The notes: a model not told the origin generated them from the letters alone. Counted from the stretch's first letter, positions 11,101 through 22,991 are shown. The stretch is DNA of 64,000 nt from Monodelphis domestica (GCF_027887165.1 NC_077228.1:429093957-429157956), one strand, 5' to 3'. Translations and numbers: made by a program.

Positions 11101-11289
11101 GATAATACACAACAAAATATCCAACAACAATATATCCAAAGTGGAGTTCATCCACATTATACTCAGGGTGAAAATCCCCCTCAGTGTGGGGGATCCCAGG
11201 GGAATACCCAAGGACCTTTATGAAGATGCAAGAGGAGAGGGGATAAGGGTCGTGGAATCAAAAAGACACTGGAGTATCCAAAGCAATAT

Positions 11290-11640
11290 TAATGACTAAA
11301 CCTGATTCTGAATGTTATTCTATCATCTTGCTAAATGTAGTAGGGGTATCAGGACCACCCATAAAGGTCTCAAAGCTTTCCCCTCTAATGGTTTCTGTGG
11401 GACCCCTATCAGTAGAACATTCTTTCCTTCTAATGCCTAACTCACCTATAAATTTGCTAGGAAGAGATCTTTTATGCAAGCTTAGAGCCACAATAACTTA
11501 CTCTCCAGACAGTTCAATGTCACTAGAATTGCCTGAGGAATCCTTAACTTTACTCTCTGTACTTCTTTCAGACAATCAGGATATGAAGGAGCCTCCCACC
11601 TTTGAAATCCCAGCTGATATATCTGAGTCTCTTTGAGTCA
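11290..11640 (+). pseudogene. ERV protease-region remnant
   Basis: Fossil. Contains SPINLLGRDLL, the conserved end of retroviral protease just ahead of reverse transcriptase. Position between the zinc knuckle and RT agrees. Confidence 0.7.
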
Positions 11641-11642
11641 AA

Positions 11643-12425
11643 TTGTCTTCTGATGTCAACCTACTTAAATCAGCTGTTCCTATTCAAATTAGGACAAAAG
11701 ATGGGCTACCTCCTTCCATTCCTCAGTATTGTCTATCAAAAGAGGCAATTAAGGGAATTACCCCAGTGATATATTCATTAATTGAGCAAGGAATAATAAT
11801 TCCATGCAAATCTGAATATAATACCCCCATCCTACCTGTAAAAAAGTCAAAATTAGGCCCCAATGGAAAAATTGTCTATCAATTTGTCCAAGATTTAAGG
11901 GCTATAAATAACCATGTCATAAAAAGACATCCTGTGGTTCCAAACCCAAACACAATTATCTCCTCTATTCCTAAAATAGCTACACACTTTACTGTAGTAG
12001 ACTTATGCTCAACATTTTTCTCAATACCAATTCATGAGAATTCCAGGATTATATTTGCTTTCACCTGGAAAGGTTCCTAATGGACCTGGTGCCAACTGCC
12101 ACAAGTATTCATGGACAGTCCTACATTGTTCTCACAACTTTTGAGTCAAAATACAGATAATATTAAATTTAAGAATAACTGTTTAATTCAATACATGGAT
12201 GATTTGCTCTTGACCTCACCAAATGCCACAGCATGCCAAGAAGATAGCAAACATCTCCTTTTAGAACTACATAAGACAGGCCACAAGATCTCAAAGGCAA
12301 AAGTTCAGTGGTGTCTCCCCAAAGTAGAATATTTAGCTTTCAATTTAACTGCTGGTGCCTACTCTATTTCCCCTAAGCACATTGAAGATATTCAAAAATT
12401 GTGCACACCCTCCACTAAGAAATAG
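11643..12425 (+). pseudogene. ERV reverse transcriptase remnant
   Basis: Fossil. Contains VQDLRAINNHV, FTVVDLCSTFFSIPI, IFAFTWKG and, at 12192-12203, the YMDD active-site motif followed by LLL. The pattern is gammaretroviral rather than lentiviral or betaretroviral. Broken. Confidence 0.9.
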
Positions 12426-13079
12426 TTGAGGGTTATCCTTGGAGCAACAGAGTTTTGAAGGCAGTGGATCCCTTGTTATGGGGAAATCACCAAGCCCCTT
12501 ATTTCTCTGACAAAAAATTCAGTCCCTGAACCCCTTAAATTAGAGGCAGAACATCTGTCAGCAATTTCAAAATTAAAACAGGCTATCCTGTCTACCCCTG
12601 CTCTAGGCATCCGAGATTACAAGCCATTTACTTTGTATGTACATGAACAGAGAGGGGTAGCTTCAGGTGTTTAACTCAATCTTTAGGACCTGTTCAGAAT
12701 CCAATTGCTTATTATTAGGCCCAGCTGGACCCAGTAGCTTCTGAAGCACCACCATGTCTTACAGGCATAACTGCCACTGCCTTATTGGTAACTAAATCTG
12801 CTGATTTAGTCTTAGGATGCTCATTAACCATAATATGCCCACATGAAGTTGAAGCATTGTTTCTAGAATACAGGCATTTTCTGAACAGACACTTGCTAGG
12901 TATGAGGTAACTTTGTTAGGTAATGAGAATATTACCTTAAAATGCTGTACAATTCTAAATCCTACAACCTTGCTTCCTGATTTACCAGTCTCAGGAGAGC
13001 CATTGCACAGTTGTGAATCTCTAGTGTCCACAGCAGTAAAGCCTTGAGACAATCTTCTGGATACTCCTTTAAATAATCC

Positions 13080-13440
13080 AGACTTAGTCTTATTCACAGA
13101 TGGTTCTTTCATGAGGGATAGCATATGCTACACTGGTGCTATTGTAGTCACAGAATTTGCCACTCTGTGGTAAGCTTCACTGCCCTCAAATATAAGTGAT
13201 CAAGGTGCAGAACTGATAGGTCTGAAGCATGCCTATATAATTGCAAAATATAATTCTTTCTGATCTTCACCTCCCTGAAGCCCACATGGCACTGACCCTG
13301 TCTCTAGGGGAAATGATAGGGCAGATACCACTATAAAGCTAGAAACCTTAGAAGGGCCTGAGTTAATTTTAACATTGACAACTATTGATGACTTAAATTT
13401 ATCCCTTTCTTATAATGAAAAGGAAGTGGGAAAATGGAAG
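13080..13440 (+). pseudogene. ERV RNase H remnant
   Basis: Fossil. LFTDGSF at 13090-13110 is the first RNase H motif. The rest is weak. Confidence 0.7.
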
Positions 13441-13489
13441 CAAAAATGTAAGACTTAACAGATAAATGGAGTATGGGTATCATCTGAAG

Positions 13490-14515
13490 GAAAACCCCTG
13501 CTCCCTGGAAGTTTTTATCACCAAATTTGCCAATCCATACACAAAAATGGTCATTTTGGTACCCAAGGCATTGTGGACTCTATTAAAAGAGCATGGATAG
13601 ACCCTGGCATAACTACCATAACCTCTAAAGTGTGTACAGCCTGCCCTACTTGCCAAATATTCAATCAGCGCTCCTTTGTGGCAAAGCTTTTGGTGGGCAT
13701 TCTCTGACTTGCACACCTTTTGAACACAAATTGATTTTATCACTATGCCAAAGGTTGGACAGTATAAATTTTGTCTAGTCATAGTGAATCAACTAACCAG
13801 ATGGCCAGAAGCCTTTCCTACCACCCAGGCCACAGCGAATTTTGTTGCCAAGGTATCCTTAAAAGAGATTATTCTTCACTTTGGCCTGCCTGCATGTATT
13901 AATTTGGAATTGATTCGGATAGAGGGACTCATTTTACTTAAGTTCTATCTCAGGTATATTCTTGTTTGGGGATAACTCCCAAATTCCATGTACCATATCA
14001 TCCCCAGAGCTCAGGCCAAGCTAAGAGAATGAATAAAGACCTTAAAACCATGATTGGCAAATTGTGTATGGAGACTCATTTAAAATGGCCTAAAATGCTC
14101 CCTCTGCCCCTATTTTACCTTAGAAGCGGGCCCAGAGGAGATCTCCATATCTCACCATATGAGATGCTTTTTGGACATCTCCCTATGCAGGCTAAGCCTT
14201 TTTCTCCTGCATATACATCATTGCTAGGGGAAGACACTTCTATTGCCTCATATACACAGAATTTACAAATCAAATTGTAAGAATTCCATAAATCTGGAGC
14301 TGCTGTACACAGTATAGACTTCTCACTCCATGACCTACACCCAGAAGACAAGGTGTATATATAAAAAACTTCCAGCACACTGGAGCAACCCTGCCTGCCT
14401 GGAAAGATCCATTTCAAATCCTGTTAACCACTCCAACAGCTATCAAAATTGGAGAAAAAGATTCTTGGATTCATTGCTCTCATGTAAAAAGAGTACCTTC
14501 TACTGACACTTAGTG
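13490..14515 (+). pseudogene. ERV integrase remnant
   Basis: Fossil. A zinc-binding HHCC-like region (NGHFGTQG, then CTACPTCQ) at about 13540-13665 is followed by core-domain segments (RWPEAFPTTQATANFVAK, then VPYHPQSSGQA) and a C-terminal HDLHPEDKVYI. These are gammaretroviral features. Broken. Confidence 0.88.
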
Positions 14516-14734
14516 ATTGTATCCTATCATACTTATTGTATTTGCTGAGTGTTTTAAGACTTAATTTTGTTAAATTCACATATTAAGTCAATCTAATATA
14601 TTCTATTATACTATGTCACTTTAAGTTACTGTGTTTTGACTATTAGCTATATGTTCTGTTATTTATTTGCACAGTCCTACTTTTATTTGCACTGTCCTAT
14701 ACCTGGACTTGAGATAAAGTTTTCTTAGTGAAAA

Positions 14735-16181
14735 TCATTTGTACTAACACTGTGGATCATGGCCAAGTTAAATCTAATTTGGGGGTGAGGAAACTTTGTA
14801 TTGTGCCTCTCCTTAGGCAAACACAGTGTGTCACTGATTATATACTTTTGATTTTTTTAGATTTTATCATTGTTTTTCCTTGTATGTACAATGCAGTATT
14901 TGAAATTTTTTCTCTCATTTTTTGTACTTGAAGCATATGTTAACAGTATTAATGTTTTTTTTTTATTTTGCACTAATATAAGTTTACAATATCCATTATT
15001 CCTAATATTAATGCATATGCAAAAGCTTTAGACTATGGAAACCTGCCACTGATTGTTAAATATTATGGGACTTTGATTAATGATTGTGTCTGATTCCAGG
15101 AGAAGGGACCGCAAAGGAGACATTATACAGTGCCAAGAAGCAAAAGGTCAAAGAAATCAACCACTCCCAATAGGATTGATGAGAATCTGCGCCAAGGCAG
15201 AGGACTTGTTTTGGGGTTTGAGGAAGTGGCTGTTTGACAACGTCAAACGCAGGATTTCCCCGTGACATGTTCAGACAAAGTACCTCAGCTTAGCTATCAT
15301 TCTGGCCCTCCTATCCCTGAGAGTGGAGGTAAAATCAGACCAGAGAATATTTCCCATTTACTGCAAAGATCTAGTCCCTTTTCTGTCTCATAAATGTGGC
15401 AACTTTCTGTAGTACTGGCTACTGATTAGGTATGTGCATATTGGTGTGATGGTCCTACAGGCATGTGGAATATACAATCACTTTATTAGGCCCTGATTCT
15501 AGGACCTGTTATGGGCTTATTCTTGCTTACTCAGAATTTTTATATACTATTTTTTCTTTTCTTCTATTTGGTTGTTTTTATGTTTTTTACTTCCTTTTTT
15601 ACAATTGATTCACATACCTCATAACTCAGTCATGTATCTCAGGGTGATCTGTGTGTTTGTCAACACTCTCGGGGGGGGGGGAATTGTATAATTGTCATAA
15701 AATTCTAGTTTTATAAAAAAAATTTTTTCTTGTTTGAGAGTAATTTTAGGATAAGAAATTTGTTACCTCCCTGAATCAAGAAAGTGAACTGTTTGGAGAA
15801 GGTGCCATGGAGATGCCTACAGAAATCTCACACTACACCAAAGGATCCAGAATGAACTTTGAGATATAGTGAAATTGAACTGTGGAGGGTTGAACACATT
15901 TATTTTGAATGTATACTCATATGCCAACCGGGACTTCCCCCTAATTGGCTTTTTGTCAGTGAGCCTAGCAATCATTGGTTTTGTTCTCTTTCTTTTTTAT
16001 TTCCCTCTTATCCCCAAATTATTGTAATTTCTCCTTAGAAAGTGCAATATTATATGTACCTCTAGTTATAGATCTTTAGAGGGGTAAGTTGGTTATGTGT
16101 ACTGATTCCATGGGGAAAGTAGACATGTAAATCTGGGAGATTTCTACATGCTTGTTTTCCATGGGAATCACAGGGGGGGGG
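14735..16181 (+). other. ERV 3' block shared with short ERVs; no envelope seen
   Basis: Starts GTGAAAATCATTTGTAC and aligns by eye with 36635-37973 and with minus-strand 5072-3760. No recognisable envelope gene. An internal G-run at 15671-15681 is followed by a TGTATAA-like text, and a second G-run at 16172-16181 directly precedes the 3' LTR and serves as the polypurine tract. Confidence 0.75.
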
Positions 16182-16477
16182 TGCAATTAGAATCTGTTAC
16201 CCTAAAAACTATGATTCCCAGCACCCCACTCTCCTTCTCACGTTACATGCTGACGTAGGGAGGTTATAAGTTTGGATTTAGCCCCATCTCTCTCTCTTCT
16301 TCCTGTAATTGCAGTGGCTGCCAGCAGTTTTGGGTTTTTTTAAATAGGCAGGAGAATTTAGTCAGGTGGTCTTATTTTGTTATATAATAACCTTTTTATT
16401 CCTTTACTTCTAGTGATAATTAATAAACTTTATAAAATATAACACTTGGAGTATTGGGCATTAATTTAAATCCTACA
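16182..16477 (+). repeat. 3' LTR of gag-pol ERV
   Basis: 296 bp, begins TGCAATTAGAATCTGTTACC, has AATAAA near 16423 and ends TCCTACA. It differs from the 5' LTR at roughly 12% of positions by eye. Confidence 0.9.
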
Positions 16478-16694
16478 GTCAAGAAGACTCATCTTCTCAA
16501 GTTCAAATTCAACCTCAGACACTTCCAAGCTGTGTGACTCTGGGCAAGTCATTTCACCCTATTTGCCTCAGTTTCTTCTTCTGTAAAATTATCTAGAAAA
16601 GGAAGTGGCAAATCACTTCAGTATCTTTGCCAAGGAAACCCCAAATGGGGTCCCAAAGAGTCAGACATTATTGAAATGACTCAACAACAACTAC
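16478..16694 (+). repeat. Type B SINE, right part
   Basis: Resumes the SINE cut at 7957 and ends with the type B tail GCCAAGGAAACCCCAAATGG and CAACAACAACTAC. Confidence 0.85.
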
Positions 16695-17070
16695 AATTAT
16701 AGCAGTATTTTTGTAGCCATCAGCTGGGGGATGGCTAACCAAATTGCAGTCCATGAATATGATAGAATATCTCTGAAATATATAAGAAATTAAAATTGTG
16801 AAGAATACAGTGATGCCTAGGAAGAGACATGAATCAAGGCAAAATGAAGTAGGAGGACCATCAACAGACTACAACGATGCAAACAGAAAGAACAAAATAA
16901 AACCAAAATATATACCTTCTGCCCTTTTGGAAAAAGTTGGGGGCCATGAACACAGACCATTTCCATATAGCACTAGTGTTGGGTAATACATTGTTTAATT
17001 TTGTTGAACCACCTTTTTACCTCTTTTTAAAAATTCTATGTTATAAAGAATGGGTTTCTAGGGAAGATGG
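16695..17070 (+). repeat. LINE-1-like fragment, right part
   Basis: Continues the LINE cut at 7925, with 3' sequence of the type seen at 32040 and 27590 (AAAATGAAGTAGGAGGACCA-like). Confidence 0.5.
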
Positions 17071-17075
17071 GAAAA

Positions 17076-17625
<550 letters not shown>

Positions 17626-17627
17626 GT

Positions 17628-17824
17628 GCCAGCAAGGTGACTGGCTCAGGGATAAAGGGTCAGACCTGGGAACTGGAGGTCCTGGGTTTAAATGTGGCCT
17701 CAGATGCTTCCTATGTGACCCTGGGCAAGTCACTTACCTCAATTACCTAGTTCTTCCATTCTACTGCCTTGGAAATGATACTTAGCATTGGTTCTAAGAG
17801 GAAAGGGAAGGGTTTAAAAAAAAA
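17628..17824 (+). repeat. Marsupial SINE, type A
   Basis: Full-length copy with GGTCCTGGGTTTAAATGTGG, ATGTGACCCTGGGCAAGTCA and a GGTTTAAAAAAAAA tail. Confidence 0.85.
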
Positions 17825-17859
17825 GTGTTTTGTTTGTTTTATCAGAAAGGTTGAGAGTA

Positions 17860-18095
17860 AGAGGCAACTAGTTGGAGCAGTGATGAGAATACTAGACCTA
17901 AAATCAGGAAGACCTGGCTGAGTTCATAATCCTGCTTCAGAAACTATCTAGTTGTGTGACCCTGGGAAAGTCACTTAACTTTTCTAAGCCTCAGTGTCTA
18001 TATCTGTAAAATGGAATAAGAGCAATGACTTCAGGATTCTTGTGAAGATCAAATGAGATAATAATATATGTTAAAGTGCTCTACTGTCTTCGTTT
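17860..18095 (+). repeat. MIR/tRNA-related SINE
   Basis: GGCAACTAGTTGGAGCAGTG head, TGTGTGACCCTGGGAAAGTC core, then CTGTAAAATGGAATAAGAG and an AAAGTGCT-like end. Confidence 0.75.
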
Positions 18096-18146
18096 AAAAA
18101 TTGAAACTCTTGACTAAAGAGATAACATTTATTTATATCAAGCCTT

Positions 18147-18408
18147 GGGGCAGTTAGGCGGAGCAATGAATTGAGTGCCTGACCAAAACTCAGGAAAACT
18201 CATCTCCCTAAATTCAATTCTTGCCTCAGATACTTTCTAGCTATGTGACTGTGGATAAATCACTTAATCTTCTTTGCCTCAGTTTCTTCCTCTGTCAAAT
18301 GAGCTGGAGAAGGAAATGGCCAACCACTCCAGTATCTTTGCCAAGAAAAAACCAAATGAAGTCATGAAGAGTCAGACAGGACTGAAAATGACTGAACAAC
18401 AACAAAAA
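18147..18408 (+). repeat. Marsupial SINE, type B
   Basis: Full copy from GGGGCAGTTAGGCGGAGCAA to TGACTGAACAACAACAA, with the TTTGCCAAGAAAAAACCAAA segment. Confidence 0.85.
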
Positions 18409-19775
18409 TATCAATCCTAAACCTCACTGGCAAATAAGACCAACTCAATTTCATGAAGTTTTTTATAAAGACATTTTTACAAAATATCTCTATTAATTAT
18501 TGATAGAGATCCCTGAGACCAGTTACTCTCAAAGAAAACAAATTCTAGCAAAAATTAAGAGGATCCCCACACTCAAAAGTTTAACAGGAAAGAGCAAATG
18601 TCTTCTATTTCCCATCAAAACAAGGTTTCACTGTGACATCACAGAGGAGGTAAAAAGCAAAAGACTGCTCTGAAGAGTTCAACTTTAGTAATCAACGGAA
18701 TCCTATAAGCTAACCTGGGGGTTGGAACCACCAAAAAAAATTCCTCTTAAATTAAAATTTTCTTCTTTTAAGGGGGTCTGTTGGGAATTGAGAAGTGCTG
18801 GAGTGGTTGATCCAATTCTGGGAAGGCATAGTTATTGATCTCCTTAAAACTGGGTTATTTTTCATCTTTTTCAAAAAACAAAACTGATTTTTTTTAAAAA
18901 CACCCACTTTAGAGGTGGGAGGAAAACTTGAAGATAAAGTGGCATTTAGTGACTAATTCTGTTTTTCTAGCAATGAAGATTTGGCTGAGGTTTTTTTAGG
19001 TTTGTTTTAAATTTTGAATGGAAAATATTACAGGTCACCCCAAGACCCTTACCTATTTCCTGAAATATCTGTGGGGAGTTTGACAGTGGAGATTTATATC
19101 ATCAGAGTCTAGGTGCTGCCATTCATTTAAGAGAACTACAAAATGACAATGAAAACAGGTATTTAGAATGAACTATTCACTTCCCCCTCCATCCCAACCA
19201 CAATGTTAATGCAATAGAACTTATCACTAATAACTTTTTATTCTTTAAAATTTGTATTTATAGCTTGCCAAATTAAGACCAGCTGCTCTCATCTCAAAAA
19301 AAAAAATAACCAATGCCATGGTTGATGCAAAGTTGAAATGAAGTAATTTCTTATCGATAGAAGTGTTTCCCAGATGCTTCACCTACAGACTTCATAAAGT
19401 TCTGGAGCTCTTCTGAATCCACCCAAGATCTATGTGGTCACCCAAAGGAGATAAGCATTTCAAACCACAAAGGAAAAAATAAAGTGGGTAGAGAATGTCT
19501 ATTACTCAGATTATAACATGCAATTTGATGGATAGACTATTGAATTAGCCCATGAGTACATACATCTTTGATTGGCATTGGATCTGGGCCAATACCAAGG
19601 GTTCCACAGCCATGTCTTAAACTATGGGAGGGATGAGAATACAAAAAACAGAATTCTTATCTTAGTGTCTTGCTCCTTTATTTCTAGCAAAGTCTAGTCA
19701 GGCATAAGATTCCCATCAAGAGAAAAAGTCAAGAATCAATGATCTAGTATGACTGAAGAATAAGGAAGGGAATTG
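18409..19775. other. Intergenic; one half of a dispersed repeat pair at 18556-18620
   Basis: No gene recognised. The block 18556-18620 (GGATCCCCACACTCAAAAG then AAATGTCTTCTATTTCCCAT) recurs at 21437-21503, which marks an unnamed repeat. The rest is AT-rich. Confidence 0.45.
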
Positions 19776-19777
19776 AC

Positions 19778-19910
19778 AGGGATCAGATAGGATAATTCCA
19801 ACAGAAAATTATTAACGCTAATTTTATTCCCTTTCCTTATGTATCTTCTCTCCCATTAGACAGGGGGAAAGGGAATTTTCTGTTGGAATTGTCCTTAGCT
19901 GATCCCTAGA
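19778..19910. repeat. Inverted-repeat (hairpin) element
   Basis: Arms of about 33 bp (AGGGATCAGATAGGATAATT on the left; its near-complement ending CTGATCCCT on the right) enclose a nested inner pair ATTCCCTTTCC/GGAAAGGGAAT. The layout fits a small non-autonomous DNA transposon or a simple cruciform-forming palindrome. No clear target duplication. Confidence 0.7.
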
Positions 19911-19956
19911 GCAAGAATTCTTAATGTGAAATCTAAGAACTTATACACATAAATAG

Positions 19957-20291
19957 GTATACCTTCCACATTGCAAGGGTTAGGGGCACAGTGCCCCCAT
20001 GATCTGGAAAATCTGCATAAAATTTTTTGGCTTTCATATTCTTTTCCAAAACTTTAACTGTTTACTTATTTTAACTTTAAAAATGAAATTGTGAATATGC
20101 ATGGTATAAAAAATATTTTGGTATTCAATATGATATATATATTTTAAAGCATTTCTGAGTTTCTAAACTTTTTGTCATCTGCTGGCTTTCATTGTCATTT
20201 GCAGTTTCCACAAAATTTCCATATTATTTCTTACATGGACTTGTGATATATTGAAACCTCAGTGGGGAAAGTCACAATGTGGAAGGGATAC
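19957..20291. mobile_element. Small terminal-inverted-repeat DNA transposon (MITE)
   Basis: 335 bp bounded by 17-bp inverted ends GTATACCTTCCACATTG and CAATGTGGAAGGGATAC (one mismatch). No coding capacity. A TA target site, as in Tc1/mariner and pogo-type elements, is possible at both ends but is not certain. Confidence 0.65.
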
Positions 20292-20345
20292 TTCTGTGTG
20301 TGTGTGTGTGAATACACACATATATACATATATACACACACATAT
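20292..20345 (+). repeat. TG/CA and TA simple repeat
   Basis: TGTGTGTGTGTGTGTG followed by ACACACATATATACATAT and more CA. Confidence 0.9.
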
Positions 20346-20590
20346 TAACATATTTCAATGTAATTGTTTTCCTTTATAACCCTACATATTTTAATTTATA
20401 CATTTAAAAATATTATTCTGAGTCCACAGACTCAACAAAATGATGATACAAAAAACTCTTGCAAATAGAGGCTAAGTATGATGAATAGAAGTAGGATGAA
20501 TATAAAAGGTTCAAGAAGATAATTTCTTACTCTCTACTCTGGCAGTTTTCTAGTGAGAAGGAAAAAATATTATGAGTTTCTAGAGAGAGG

Positions 20591-21278
20591 TGTCAGGATA
20601 ATTTTAGGGTTGTGATCTAATCTAAATTAATTTGATCACCAGAGAAAATCCCAAATAAAATACCCAAGTCAGTTTGGAAATTTATAGTGATTTTAATTAA
20701 TAGAGGGAAGGAATTAAGAAGAAGAGAGAGAAAAAGGGTATAGGATTTCTCCTGTCTGGCCTGTGCCAGGGGGACTTCAAAGACCTCCACCATGAGGTCT
20801 TTGAAGAAGATTAGAGGCTTTTCTAAGAGCATAGTGTTTGGAAGGTGAAAAGAATCAGTCCAAACTCCAAGAGAGCTCAGTGAAGATGCCTCACCTGAAC
20901 TAGGCTACTAAGCTTCTCCCAGGATAGTATCAAAGAAAACTCACTGCTAACCCCAGACAATAGCTGCCACCATGCCAAGATGCCAAAACACTCAGCAAGC
21001 TGCCGCCATAGTCACCTCTCCGTGAAAGACAGCAGAGAGAGGAAGTAACATGAAATATATAGACGTTTTTTACATCATTTTCCTGTGTCTCACATGTACC
21101 AATGGTAGCTTAAGCTCAACTTAGGACAGCTCAGGGGGTCTGTCAGTTGTTTCTGATTTGTCATTTGCTAGCACATGTCTGTCATAGGCCATCCTCCTAA
21201 ATACTTAATCCTTAAGTATGGGTGTAAACATTCCTGATTTTGTTAGACTAAGTAGGGTGGAGTAATCTAAAGTTCACA
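20591..21278 (-). repeat. Solo LTR, same family as 32334-33230
   Basis: 688 bp, TG...CA on the minus strand. Its sense strand opens TGTGAACTTTAGATTACTCC and near its end reads AATTAAAATCACTATAAATT then CTGACTTGGGTATTTTA, both matching the LTR at 32334. No clean target duplication. Diverged and likely old. Confidence 0.7.
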
Positions 21279-22510
21279 GAGGGAGAGGCAGCAGCTAAAC
21301 TGCTTTATTTTTCCATTGAGCTCAACTCTGGATGAATGATGCCTATGGCTTCCATTTATTTTATTTATTCTTTCTTGAACTCAAGTGAATGAGTATCTGG
21401 AGAGAGAACAGACTATGCTATGCCATTTTTATAAAATGTAAGGGGATCCCCACATTCAAATGTTTAATCACAGGAAAAAACAAATGTCTTCTATTTCCCA
21501 TCCATTCCCATTCCTACTGTGAGTTTGACCCAACAACTAGAGTTGGAAAAGAGTCTGCTGGCAATTGTCACAGTCAGTTCTAGTATGGGGACAGTTCTGA
21601 TCTTGATCAAGAACAGCAGTCAACCCAGCAGTCAAGCTAGGCGATGCTGCAATCAAGGGTACAATTTGCCCACTGGCTGCATCCTACCTCAAAGTGAACT
21701 TGGTGAGGACCCCTCAAAGGGAGAAAAGGACACCCTTAGCCACATGCTTGCCTGGGTTTCACTACCTTTGGCTTTCATGTTTGAATCCTCTCTTCTCAGT
21801 GAGCAAGTGCAAAGGGCAGAGGATGTCCTCAGTTTGGAGGGAAGCTTTTGATCTTCCAACATTCCTTTGTTTTCAACAAATAACCTTTTAGCAAAAATGT
21901 TCTTAGAAGAGAAGCAGTCAACTGTCCTACGGGGACCCAAACTACCAATTCAAATTGAGGTTGTTGGGAGTAGAAGGTAAGCTACATTGTAAAAAGAAGT
22001 TTGTGAGCCAGAGAAAACATTATATAGCTGGGTATATATAATATAGGGGGCAAAACTTTATCAGCGTAATCACAAATATAAATGAATACAAAGAGAATTC
22101 ACTCATCCATAAAAGGAAGCATAGCCATATGGGTCAGAAAGCAAAACTCAAGAAGGTATTGTTTACAAAAACACAACAGAGATTCACACAGAATAAAAAC
22201 AGAGGTTGGGGAAGAATCAGAAAAGTGGGGGAGAGGGCAATCATGTTCTCAAAAATGGTGAGAATAAAAGTGGATTTGTGATCAGACTGATCTGGAAGCT
22301 CCCTGTAATGATGCATAACAAACTGTGCATAACAGGAGTTCCACCCAACTGGCTCAAGGCTTTCCTCAGTTCCTGCTCATTTTAAGAATACCAGTAGAGT
22401 ACTCTGGCTTTCCACCTCACCTTTACCATAAATTCAGCCCCACTCCTCTTTTTAAAATACAATTAATTGACATCTTTTTTGTTCACTTTTAACCAGTTTG
22501 GTTTCTCTTC
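21279..22510. other. Intergenic; second half of a dispersed repeat pair at 21437-21503
   Basis: Apart from the block shared with 18556-18620, nothing is recognised. Open frames at 21519-21851 (plus) and 21689-21940 (minus) overlap each other and have no recognisable domain. Confidence 0.4.
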
Positions 22511-22513
22511 TTT

Positions 22514-22711
22514 TTTTGTTTTAAACCCTTGCCTTCCATCTTAGAGTCAATATTAAATATTAGTTCCAAGGCAGAAGAGCAGTAAAGGCTAGGCAACTTA
22601 AGTATTTTGCCCTGAGTTACACTGCTAGGAAGTATCTGAGGCCAGGCTTGAACCCAGGACTTCTACTTCCAGGTCTGGTTCTCCACCCACTGAACTAACT
22701 AGGTGCCCTAC
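22514..22711 (-). repeat. Marsupial SINE, type A
   Basis: Starts TTTTAAACCCTTGCCTTCC, runs through CAGGCTTGAACCCAGGACTT and ends GTGCCC on the plus strand, so the copy is antisense. Confidence 0.85.
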
Positions 22712-22744
22712 CACTTCTCAATATACGATTCTTTGATATCTTTT

Positions 22745-22991
22745 TTGTTCAGTTGTTTTTTTAGTCATGTCCAACTCTTCATGACCCCATTTGGGATTTT
22801 CTTGGCAAAGATACTGGAGTCGTTTGCCATTTCCTTCTCCAGCTCCTTTGACAGATGAAGAAACTGAAGGCAAAGAGGGTTAACAGACTTATCCAGAATC
22901 ACACACTAGTGTCTGAGGCCAGATTTGCACTCATTAAGATGAGTTTTCCTGACTTTAGACCTAGTGTTCTACCAGCGCTACCTAGTTGTGC
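22745..22991 (-). repeat. Marsupial SINE, type B
   Basis: Antisense copy with GGGATTTTCTTGGCAAAGAT and the tRNA-like head near 22985. Flanked by near-identical CTTTGATATCTTTT / CTTTGATACCTTTT. Confidence 0.85.

Larger units (their letters stand above)
7958..16477 (+). mobile_element. ERV fossil with gag-pol remnants, class I (gammaretrovirus-like)
   Basis: Provirus of 8520 bp on the plus strand, with LTRs 7958-8252 and 16182-16477, target duplication GTCA, and a purine tract against the 3' LTR. In order: primer site, a leader, a proline-rich then capsid-like gag segment, a CCHC zinc knuckle, then protease, reverse transcriptase, RNase H and integrase remnants. The last 1.45 kb before the 3' LTR has no recognisable envelope gene and matches the short ERVs here. 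The LTRs differ at roughly one position in eight, so the insertion is old, likely tens of millions of years. The coding part is clearly broken, with on the order of ten or more breaks. A reverse-oriented solo LTR of related type is inserted at 10391. Confidence 0.93.
19911..20455. repeat. hAT-like MITE, split by another element
   Basis: 19911-19952 (AGAATTCTTAATGTGAAATC) and 20343-20455 (CAATGTAATTGTTTTCCTTT, ACATTTAAAAATATTATTCT) read as the two ends of the kind of element seen at 54372-54563. Another element and a TG repeat lie between them. Confidence 0.45.

Noticed and set aside
21519-21940. Host exon in overlapping open frames
   Set aside because: Frames on both strands overlap, with no splice context or recognisable domain.
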